From: Arachnopeziza araneosa
Lineage: Eukaryota; Ascomycota; Leotiomycetes; Helotiales; Arachnopezizaceae
DNA length: 64,000 nt
Assembly: GCA_003988855.1 (NCBI GenBank)
Contig: QYAI01000137.1
Location: forward strand, 1-64,000
Direction: 5' to 3'
Below, in pieces: positions 55,167 through 64,000 of the stretch. Under the pieces are notes generated by a model. That model did no database searches and was not told the DNA's origin. It worked only from the letters and a program-made list of their open reading frames with translations. Position 1 is the stretch's first letter, and every line of letters begins with the position of its first letter. Both the position numbers and the translations under genes were made by a program.

Positions 55167-56987
55167 GTGTCTTCGCCGGCAGCCAGCGCTAAAGTAAGGA
55201 GCAAAATGTGCTCGACTCTCGATTTTGAATCAATCTTTTACTTCTCATTTAAGATAGCTAGCTTATTCGATGATTTGAGTGAAATTAACTCTGAAGACGA
55301 GTTTTATGATTCTTATGATAGTTTTAGCTTTAAGGAAGAAGAAGAACTAGAAGAAGAACAAGATGGTGGGGTCTTTTTTTGCTCGAATAGTGATCAAGAA
55401 GACTAATTTGGACTAGATTTACACGCTTCGTACAGTTCATCTGAGGAAGAAGATAATGATGGAGAAGACCTTATTCCTACTATAATATAAGGTTCTTTAG
55501 GCTCTTCAGAATCATTGCTTATTCGAGAGCCAGAGCCAGAGCCAGAGCCAGAGCCTATCCGACTCCTTATTCGACCTCCTATTCGAGAGCCAGAGCCTAT
55601 TCGGCCTCCTGCTCCGAGTAGCATTCTTGCAGTTGAGGCAATTGAAGCTATTGCAGAAAGCAACGAAAAAGCAGCTCGTGCTGGAAAGCAAAACACTATT
55701 AGAGCTCGAATTAGTGCTCTTGCACTAACTCAAGCTAGAATCTTCTCTAGAGTAGTTCAAGACACAACAGGCGTCTCTGGTTCTAGCGCTTATAAGCTTA
55801 AGTAGAAAGCTCGAAGACGTGGATAGACAGAATGCATGAATTTTGAGGTGTTTCATGTAGAAGATAAGAAGAGAAGTAGTCGGCCTTCAATACCTCAAAA
55901 AATAGTCGACTTGATTATTGCTACAGTGACGAAAAACTCTACAACTCGGAGCTGGTCTTGCGCTCGAATTGCTCAAGAGGTCTACAGTATAGAAGGAATT
56001 ACTTCAAAAGAAGCTTCGTCTGCTTCTACAGTCTACCGAACTTTACAAGCAGCAAAGTATTCTTCTTATAAAAGGACAATCAAACCAGGCTTGACAAAGA
56101 AGCAGAAAAAAGCAAGACTCGATTAGTGCAAATTGTATGAGAAGTAGACTTTAGAGTACTAGAAGAATGTTATCTTTACAGACGAGACAGCAGTTCAAAA
56201 AGGGTTAGTTCGCGGCAAGCAAAGAGTGTAGAGACTTCAAGAAGAGACTTATCACAAACACTGTATCTCTTGGCGTTAGAAAGGCTTTTCTGAGTTTATG
56301 TGGCGGTCTTCTTTCTCGTACGAGAAGAGAGGTTCATACTATATATGAGAGAAAGAGACGAAAGCAGAAAGAGCAGCTTGCAAAAAGAACATTGAGACAA
56401 GAAATGCAGCAAGATATCTAATAGACAAGCTTGCGTACGAGAAGTTCTGGAAAGAAAGCAGAGCAAAAATAAAGACTCGAGCGGCAAGAGCAAAGCTTAT
56501 GCTAGACTTTAAACATTCGCCACGGTAAGGTGCGATTGAAGTCAAGAAAAGCAGAGAAGGTATAAATTAGTACCGATATCAAGAGAAGATCTTACAGCTA
56601 AAGCTTCTTCCCTTTGCAAAAGAGTGGAAAAGAGATCGACCGAGTACTCTTGTTCAAGAGAATAACGCTTCTGCTGATACTTCTTAGCACCAACAAGCAG
56701 TCTTTGATGTATGGAATATTGAGAAGCTTCTCTGGCCTAGAAACTCTCCGGATTTGAACGCAATAGAGCCTTGCTGGTTTTAGATGAAAAGAGAGACGAC
56801 TAAAAAGAGTGCAATTCATAGTGAGAAAGCTCTAAAAGAAGCATGGATTAAATGCTGGGAGAACCTGCCACAAGAGAAGATTCAAGCTTGGATTGAGAGA
56901 ATACCGGTTTATATTGAGAAGATAGTTGAGCTTGAAGGAGGTAATAAGTATAGTGAAGGTAGGAAGAAAGGCCAAGAGAAAATTTGA
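55167..56987 (+). pseudogene. Tc1/mariner-type transposase, multiple stops
   Basis: An acidic N-terminus (EEEEL region) and a PEPEPEPEP stretch precede a helix-turn-helix region (LTQARIFSRVVQDTTGVS, TTRSWSCARIAQEVYS). The DDE catalytic region shows VIFTDETA for the first Asp and SPDLNAIEP for the third acid. The second Asp position appears as QENNAS, so Asp may be lost. About 14 in-frame stops occur. Those from 55803 on (for example 55803, 55824, 56124, 56145, 56160) sit where family members have tryptophan: TGG changed to TAG, less often TGA or TAA. About eleven TGG codons remain. The frame itself is otherwise continuous. Confidence 0.85.
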
Positions 56988-57083
56988 GTTTATCCGTAGT
57001 AAAATAGACTGCTAAATCGAGAAATGAAAACACTATGAGTCGAGAGTCAAAACTACCGGATTAGGAAATACAACACCTAGAGT

Positions 57084-57217
57084 GGGCCTTACAAGACTCA
57101 ATTATAGGGTCTCGCTTAGGCGAGACACGAAAAAGCCATTTACAGGGTCTACAGCGCCTATGTAGTGGGTCTACAGGGTATCCCCTGGATTATCCATACT
57201 TTTGACCACGCTCTCCG
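57084..57217 (-). repeat. Right terminal inverted repeat
   Basis: Inverted copy of the left terminus; ends CTCCG before the TA duplication. Confidence 0.92.
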
Positions 57218-57898
57218 TAATCTGGAGCTCACGAAACCCCTGCAGTAATATAAGACAAGCTGGGCTTCAATAACGCCACAACTGGCTCAGTACCTAGGTA
57301 AGGCTGATACCCCTATTCGATCCATCTCATGTGAACCGCTGGACTAATTTAATCGTGCCCTATTCAACACGCCATTCCAGCACCCTTAAGCCTCGGTATC
57401 TGACAACGGTTCCAGATGAGAAATCGTCATCTGTTTTCTTTTGCTCTCCTCATGCGAGGATCGACTTCCGGCTCGGAACAGAAAATAAGGATGGATCATC
57501 TCTGCGGCCCACTTGATCGAAGATCTCGTGGTGAACGAAACCCGACTAGTTCAGATGGGCCAGAATTTCCTTTTTGGGGTGACAGAGATTTATTGAATCG
57601 TCGCCATTGGTGCAAACCTGCTGTGGCTGTAACCGCGTTCAGCTGAGAGCAGCCACATCACAAATTCGTCGAGCCTTAATAAAACACATCCAATGGATAA
57701 ATTCGTTTGGCTTGACACGAGATCCACCACAAACATGGGAAGGCAACCTGTGCACAGGAGACCCCCAAAATCTTCAAGGGGCTGGGAGGGTTGTGCCGCT
57801 CTCAGTGGACTTTTCAATGAGCATAAATTCCGCCTTTTGCCCACGAATTTCTCCCATACTGCTTAGAAACCGTAGTAGCTTTATTGAAGTGAATTAAG
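57218..57898. other. Gene-free stretch right of the transposon
   Basis: Small overlapping frames only. The right end is the promoter and leader of the membrane-protein gene. Confidence 0.5.
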
Positions 57899-58863
57899 AT
57901 GAGTCTTACCTCTTCATTCGCAACGTCAACCAGTAACCCAAGCATCATTGCTACTACCGCGGCTGCTACCATAACGGCTGATCCCGCCTTGTTCGGCTGG
58001 ATCTCTGTACAGAATGAGTTTTCTTCTGGAACCCCAGTCTGTAAGAAACTCAAACCCAGGTCTTAGGTTTTACTAAACCAGTCGCTAGATTCTCCGGGTT
58101 CATGCGAAGTAGGATTCACATTTACTGCATCGTCTACCTTTGCAGCATGCTGCGGAATCGCTGCCCCTTGCAGTATTTATAGTTCCTGCAGTGGAGGTAA
58201 CGTGCTCATAGGGGCTAGTGGATCGAGTGTCTGCGGGCTATTGTCAACTTGCAAGACAGACTACATCTATCAGACATCTACAGACGGCGCTGAAGGATCC
58301 CCAACCTCAGCATTATATTGTGAAACAGGTCTGGGAGCTACATGGTACCGGTCGCTGCCTACGCCGGGTGTTGGTATGTTCTTACCCGATTTCGATTCTA
58401 TTTTCATTCTGCTTTCTTCCTCGTAATGAACTNAAGCCGCTTCTTTTGCTGATAATCCACAACAGCTCTCTCAGCGGTGCCACCCCAATCCGGCAGCAGA
58501 GTACCATGGGGAGGTGTTGGAGGCGGCATCGGAGCAAGCCTTGTTTTTATTATATGTTGTATTTTCTTTTGCTACTTTTTGAGAAAGTGCGCTCGCGGTC
58601 ATGGAGGTGGTTATCCCAGCGGCAGATATCCCAGCGCACCTTCACGGCCCTCAGAGCGCGACGGTTACCCAACCAATGAGCAAAATGATGCACAAAATGA
58701 GTTCAATAATCNGTTGGCGGAAGAACGGCAAAGAGAAAGTGATCGGAGGCGGGAAGAGGAGTGGCAAGCAGAACGGGAGCGTGAACAAGACCGGAGGAGG
58801 GAAGAGGATCAAGCTTACCAAGACCAGCAGACACTTCAAAATCAGCAGAATCAAAATTACTAA
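57899..58863 (+). CDS. Mid2-like single-pass membrane protein
   Basis: Exons 57899-58040, 58089-58373 and 58466-58863 join in frame (phase 1 at both junctions) to give 274 residues. A Thr/Ala-rich head is followed by a Cys-rich extracellular block of about 90 residues. That block includes PGSCEVGFTFTASSTFAACC, CSIYSSCSGGNVLIG and CGLLSTCKTDYIYQ, then WYRSLPTPG. A Gly-rich lead into one membrane helix follows (GGVGGGIGASLVFIICCIFF). The cytoplasmic tail is strongly charged, with repeated RRREEE and Gln/Asn at the end. The layout resembles fungal wall-stress-sensor-like proteins of helotialean genomes. A signal peptide is not obvious, so an upstream exon is possible. Ns at 58433 (intron) and 58712 (exon). 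Confidence 0.65.
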
Positions 58864-59956
58864 GTTTGTCGGAATTCGTCGGAGTCATCAAATGTGCGTT
58901 GAGAAGTTTTTGTGATTGACACGGGATGCAGCGAAAAGAGGCGTGTACAATTTTCGCATCCAGATCGAGGTTACGCCCCGAGAGGATAGTTGATTGACAC
59001 GACAGTACAGGCCACCATGTTTTGAATACAGATGGGAAGAAGCGATGTGGCTTCGTCTACAAGATTTTGTCCATTCTAAATAGTTGGATATAACTCCAGG
59101 GCTTGTAGATCATATGTGAGCGCTTAACAAGATTGTTCAAAACATTATGGCCACGAATCTCGAACAAACAATCATTTAAAGAGATCGTTTCTCACCTTGA
59201 ATTCGCTTCATACCATGTTGATCGTGAACAAACTTCTCAATCCGGTGCCGTCGTAAGTTGTCGCATTCGACCGGAAGAGAACCAGCGATGCTCAGGTGTT
59301 ATGAAGTAGAGGATATGTTTGGATAGGATATTCATTTTGAATAGGAAAGGCTGGAAGTCGGTTATGAATGAAAATATAATGCTTCTATCTAAATTTTCAA
59401 TTTAATGAAGACTAACCTACAGAAAACGTACCTATGATTCTGGTTATGGTCCCCTAGAGATATGTTGCTCATTTTTACTTAAGTAGTTAATTTGAGTTCT
59501 CACTTGCATAAAACTGTCTTTTTTTGGGAGGTTAGTGAGCAGGGCTGCATGAAGCTAAGAGGGCAAAAACCAGGTGGCGGTGGAATCAGCATGCAAATAC
59601 GTGAAATGAGATTTTTGGCGCTGTCATATTCGAGATTATTTTCCTTGTACCTAGGTATGTGAAGACCCCATATTGGCGCCATATCTACTTGAGGTAGGTA
59701 CCTAGCTACGGATTCAAGGCAGAATCACGTGTCTGACAAATCACCAGATTCAGGCGCTAAGCTATTTTCGTTTCACCGTCACTTATATCATCAATTGGCC
59801 AATCGACGTCTGCTAGCAAAGTCCAAATGACACTTGTTGTAGCTTGTCAAACAATATATATATATATGCAAACTTCTCAATCTTTGCGGACTTAGATACT
59901 CTTCCTCATTTTCACATTCTTCAAAATTTTCCATTCAAAATCCCCTCCACAGGACC
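58864..59956. other. AT-rich gene-free stretch
   Basis: No gene recognised. A TA run (59854-59867) about 90 bases before the next ATG may serve as a TATA region. Confidence 0.5.
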
Positions 59957-61736
59957 ATGTCTCAGAGAGACCCCGCCAATTCTGACCTGTTCAATAGTGT
60001 CATGTTCGATTCCATCGATGATAATAATGACTGGGATAGATTTTTCAACTTGGAACTTGAGAGTGTTAATTTATTCGATGAAAATATGCCCGATTTTATC
60101 GACGACAACATTGACTGGGACACACTTTTCAATTTTGAACCGGACAGTGTTAACTTTTCATTTCCCGGTCAGGATTTCTCTCTGACCCAGGGGGAGTATC
60201 TAGATTCTGCCTCTCAAGACCCCCTCGGCTCACTTGTCCCTACCTCTAGCTCTGGTGCTGTCGGATCGCTGACTACTAGGGCCCATGGGCTACCCGTGGC
60301 ATATTCTTCTGTTTCTCATCAGCTGCTCACCAGTGGTAATGCAATTAAGCAAGACAACATTACGAGAGGAATACAGGATTGCATTTCGTCCTTCCTCGTC
60401 AACGAAAGCTCAGCAGTCCCACCAAGGAAAAGACAGGCATTCTCCCCAATCGAAGAAATGAAGTTGCTAGGGTTCGAGAAATGAAAGCGTGTCAAAGATG
60501 CAAGATGCAAAAATTGAGTGCAAGCCTACAACTTCCCCGCCGTCCAAAGATCGTCTGCTAACTAATCTTTAGTGTGAAGCAAATGAGATTTGTGGGAAGT
60601 GTATCACATCAGTCGCCGAAGACGTAGCGCTTGGAGAGCAAATTTGTTTTCACTATAAACTGGTGGACCTTAGATTTGGCAGAGGAGGTGTGTTTCCAAA
60701 TTCAATTAGTTGACATATTTATTTATTGTGATTAGATTTACTTCGCCAGTCTTGGAGCAAATCTCGTATCGACGAGGTGCTTCCAGTGAAATACTCTACA
60801 ACCGAAAATATCTTCGTTTTCTTCTCTTCAGAAAACATGCAAAATGCACTGCGACTCGAAGTTCAAGATTACTCAGAGAACCCTAACGATAATGATACAT
60901 TGTTGGTGTTCACTGTCACGAAAAACGATCCAAGTCAACCACAATTCTCCCGCCTCCAAACTCTAAGATGTGCGATCATCAGCCGGTCACTACCCTCAAT
61001 AGCTCAACTAGATGAGTGGGTCCAGCAACAAGTTGACCACAAAAAGCCCGCATGGAGTCCGGCTGCAGGACTGTTTAACTCGTTTCGTATATTGCTATAC
61101 AATCTTTGTATTCGTACTTCTGGTGTAGACTCTGAAGGATTGAACACCGTCCTGTCAGGTTTCACCACTGCAATCTATTGTTGCTGATATAGAGCTAGAA
61201 AGAGCTCTTGAGGGCTAGTCTCCGGATCACGAATCTTTATGAATGTTGGCAAAATGTTCTTTCAGCCGAGAAATCACAGCGTCCAACGCCAACATCGTAT
61301 ATTTCTAGAGCTGCTGGAATACAGATCGCCATGGTCGCTAAGCAAGGAATTGCGGCCTGCGAGAACCAGATCCTGTTAAAACTTGATGATCTTATTCAAA
61401 GGTCCAAGAGACCATCCAAACAGGGCAAACTGTGCGCCTGGGCCAGTGTTTGGACGCTGGTCCTACTATATCGGAATATCTTAAGGCGCTACCTGCACAT
61501 GTCTCGGGGGGAGCCACCAGAGACCTTTAGTAAGTGGATCTTCATCGTAATTTGCTTTAAGCTAAGATCAGAGAAGCATATGACACTTTGATATCTCTGG
61601 CGAGGAAGATGTACAACGCTCTCACCTCGACCTATAACCTCTTGTTCCGTAACAAATCGCCATCAAAGCTGAATTGGATGGATAATGAAAATTTCTCGCG
61701 AATTCGATATAACGCTGCAACTCGTGACTCTTGAAT
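59957..61736 (+). pseudogene. Zn2Cys6-type transcription regulator with frameshift
   Basis: The exons I infer are 59957-60519, 60573-60687, 60736-61158, 61203-61528 and 61561-61736. The acidic N-terminus leads to RKRQAFSP, then in the next frame RRNEVARVREMKACQRC and KMQKLS, continuing after an intron as CEANEICGKC. This gives a zinc-cluster-like CxxC...C...CxxC set. Moving from one frame to the other needs a one-base deletion in the C run near 60445. The 60520-60572 intron is best read as GC-AG (donor GCAAGC, CTAAC branch site). The 61159-61202 intron rescues two apparent frame breaks. The later part is a helical regulatory domain. A further frame change near 61690 would extend the frame to 62078 (DDHSFDLDDDDRIF). 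It is either a young pseudogene or an assembly error. Confidence 0.6.
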
Positions 61737-62078
61737 TTGATCAAGAGACAAACACAGGTCATGTGTAAGACTTATTTCCTAGTGCCTTAGAACTCGTCCC
61801 AATTGTTTTTTAATGTTCTAGATGATCATTCTTTTGACCTTGACGACGATGACCGTATCTTTCAAAGTTTAATCACTGAGCAGGAATGCACAGTGCCATC
61901 TTCAATACTTCAGTCTTCAAAGTATTGTGCAGTTGGGGAAGTATCCGTTTCGCATGTCCGAGAGTTTTTGTATCTTGCGACAAGTAGTGGGGTAGGGCAA
62001 GGGGGTTGGAGAGAGGATGGCGATGATGGGGATCTTTACTGCGGCGGTCAAGGTATGGATGTAGGTCTGGGGTTGTAG

Positions 62079-62706
62079 ATGACCGCAGTGATATTTGTGC
62101 ACATATCTTGTGAACCGTATGAATACCTGAGAACCGTATGTTTATTTAGTAGCAAGGAATTTCCTAATCCTTAAGTTTCTGTAGTATTCCGCTCAATATC
62201 GATCCAAATGCAAGTAGAACTGCTCTATGCTGAAAGAGGGACAAGTAAGTTGCACCTCAACCTAATTCGAATCATAGTGGCTTAGATATATTCCTGCTAT
62301 TCAATTGTAATTTGGCTCCACCATAGAAAAGCTATCAACTCTTTACAACGATACTCAGGGATATGGGGTCGCCTCTAGAGGAGTCTGAACGACGCCTATC
62401 CAAGAAAAAGATTTTTCCATGTCTTGAAGGGGATTATTCTCTCAACATGGCTTGGTCCTAGCTGTCTGGGACAGAGAATGTTCGGCGACGACTTTCATGT
62501 TTTATGCTTCTTCCCTTTTGTCTACCTGCGGCTTGGACAGCGTTTATCTTCGGGAAGCCTTGCAGAGAGCCACCTAGGGGCCAAAAAGTCCCATTTTGTT
62601 ACTCTAAAGCTCCTCTGAAACCTTTGAAGCTGATTATCACATCGAGTAAATTTGATGCCAGTTTTCAGCTAGTACATCACCCGTTCCCGAATTCCAAGCA
62701 TCAATA
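62079..62706. other. Convergent intergenic stretch
   Basis: AT-rich, nothing recognised. Confidence 0.5.
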
Positions 62707-63802
62707 TCAACTACCACACATCATCCTTGGCCACGCCAACGCTTTCATCATCTCCGTATTATGCCAATGATACCTCTCTAACCAATTACAAATCGCCAGA
62801 CCTTCCAGCCTCGCTCTTCTCCACATCCACACCAATCGATACGGACAGATTGTTCCAAAAGAATAGGCAAGTAATAACATAGCTCGTGGATCTTTTTGTT
62901 CTAGGAGCAATTTGTAGGACGAATCCATGTTGCTGATGAAGGATATGAATGACATGACTTTTATATATGCATTGTTGTTGTGCATGCAGTGCATTAATGT
63001 CAGACCGACGTTGTGATAGGGATTTGTTTCCGGTGTGGAGAGAGGAGTAAGGTTGCAGAGGGTGATCAACTCCGATGGGAGGTTGGAGAAAGCTTCTATT
63101 TTTGGTATTGGAACAGTAGGGTCTTGAAAAGGAGATAGCGGGTCACTTCCTAAGGTCCGAGAAATAGCATCTGGTGTCTTCGGTTGCGACAACTTCCACA
63201 CAATATTCTTCCCATCAGCCATCCGAAGCCAATTTAAATCGTGTGAAGAATGTGGTTTTAACGGCCACGCTTCAGAAGGCGTTGAAGCCTCAATGTGGCT
63301 GAATGAAGCGATTCCTAAGAGAGCCGCAGTTGCCCAGAGGGCGTCTCGTTCACCGGATGCGATTGGTTGTGATAGTTTGCTGTTGAAGGTTGAGGTTGCT
63401 TGCTGCCAGTGGTAGGCTTCGGATGTGCTGAGAGTGACGGATGAAGGCGTGGAGAATTGTCGGTCTTGCATTAGAGTCACGGTTAGGATCGCGTGCATTA
63501 AACAAGGGTGCTGCTTATGATTAGCTCGTTGAGAATGAATGGATGGGGTGCTGGGGGTGTACCGAAGTTATGAGACCAACTACGTCGTTTTGATAGAACG
63601 AACGATTGTGCTCCGCTGTAATGGTAGGTACCGTCCTCGTCCGAAAACGATGCACCAGCTCTAGATCCCGTCTCTGGAATTGGCGAGGATCCGACGAAGA
63701 ATTTGCCATTGTTCCAAGCACCGCTTTTACATTAGATACTTGCATTATGTTGATATTCAGGGCGCCATCAACCGAACTTTGGAGATCGGTTGTTTTGGCC
63801 AT
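62707..63802 (-). CDS. Fungal transcription-factor-domain protein lacking a zinc cluster
   Basis: Exons 63802-63563 and 63510-62707 join in phase 0 across a 52-base intron to give 347 residues. The blocks RRDLELVHRFRTRTVPTI, then SHPCLMHAILTVTLMQDRQF, YHWQQATSTFNSKLSQPI and DALWATAALLGIASF are typical. They match the regulatory domain of Zn2Cys6 factors of the sterol-uptake-control (UPC2-like) group. PYRLVWMWRRARLEGLAICN near the C-terminus fits as well. No Cys6 cluster is present before MAKTTDLQSS. It may be encoded in an exon beyond this window's edge, or the protein may be a co-regulator. Confidence 0.75.
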
Positions 63803-64000
63803 GAAGTCATAACTACATTGTACATTATACTTGATACATTTCTGACATTTCGGCTGAGTTTCATCACACTATGGGCCTTAGCTTGTGATTCCTCGTACAG
63901 GATGCCACGGAGAGCTCACCTTGACTTTTCGTAGCCTGCAGCTGTTGCATCCGCGGCGTGATTTTTTATGCACACGCAACTTGCGAGCGGGGTCTTTCCC
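63803..64000. other. Right window edge
   Basis: Upstream region or 5' part of the regulator-like gene. Too short to tell. Confidence 0.4.

Larger units (their letters stand above)
55015..57217 (+). mobile_element. Tc1/mariner-type DNA transposon, decayed, 2.2 kb
   Basis: A complete element. Terminal inverted repeats of about 130 bases start CGGRGAGCGYGGTCAAAAG at both ends and are flanked by TA on each side (55013-55014 and 57218-57219), the target duplication of Tc1/mariner insertions. A single transposase frame lies inside. Differences between the two repeats are almost all transitions (G/A and C/T), and the transposase frame has many stops at tryptophan positions. Both signs fit repeat-induced point mutation. 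The element is not autonomous now. Confidence 0.92.

Noticed and set aside
55800..56990. Stop-codon read-through or a variant genetic code reading TAG as Trp
   Set aside because: Normal genes in the window use TAG or TGA as stops, and the element also has TAA and TGA at such positions and a possibly lost catalytic Asp. Mutational decay is simpler.
61140..61230. Two frameshifts in the regulator gene
   Set aside because: A 44-base GT-AG intron (61159-61202) restores the frame, and the resulting protein aligns with the decayed copy, so I do not count these as lesions.

Overview
The window is fungal nuclear DNA, almost certainly a filamentous ascomycete (Pezizomycotina). Introns are short (about 42-55 bases, GT-AG, with CTGAC/CTAAC-like branch sites). 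The gene families are typical of that group: a HET-domain protein, a 2EXR protein, a DUF4246 protein, PPG1 with its internal acidic insert, UPF3 carrying an extra RRM, and Zn2Cys6-type regulators. One transposon shows G-to-A decay resembling repeat-induced point mutation (RIP). A helotialean (Leotiomycetes) host is my guess and is not proven. About sixteen isolated N bases show this is a draft assembly.

Layout. 0-25 kb is mostly housekeeping: a TBF1/TRF-like telobox protein (-), cytosolic aldehyde dehydrogenase (+), a membrane-anchored histidine-phosphatase-like protein lacking the usual catalytic signature (+), UPF3 (-) divergent from the phosphatase PPG1 (+), two small coiled-coil proteins (-) separated by microsatellites, a luciferase-domain protein (-), a methyltransferase (-) divergent from threonine synthase (+), and a 2EXR protein (-). 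25-41 kb holds an FSH1-type serine hydrolase (+), a degenerate gene fragment (-), a secreted GH78 rhamnosidase-like enzyme (-), a ZDS1-type PP2A regulator (+), the ESCRT-0 subunit HSE1 (+), a HET protein (-) and a LITAF zinc-ribbon protein (+).

41-49 kb is an accessory block. A decayed MFS transporter and a truncated S15-type peptidase lie head to head, and an unrecognised dispersed motif (core TGCGAARTGCAACA, often preceded by GTGCGGAC) recurs at least 11 times on both strands. An intact SLM1-like BAR-PH gene sits inside this block and a DUF4246 gene follows it.

51-64 kb is gene-poor. It holds weak small ORFs, a decayed copy of part of a Zn2Cys6 regulator, a complete 2.2 kb Tc1/mariner-type element with about 130-base terminal inverted repeats and a TA target duplication, a Mid2-like membrane protein, the fuller but frameshifted Zn2Cys6 regulator, and a second regulator-like gene lacking its zinc cluster.

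The genes do not form one pathway. The main shared themes are PP2A-class signalling (PPG1, ZDS1), plasma-membrane/TORC2 sensing (SLM1-like) and a degenerating accessory compartment. The most unusual signals are the dispersed palindromic motif, the tryptophan-to-stop decay of the transposon, the pair of related regulator remnants, and the phosphatase-like membrane protein without a normal active site.
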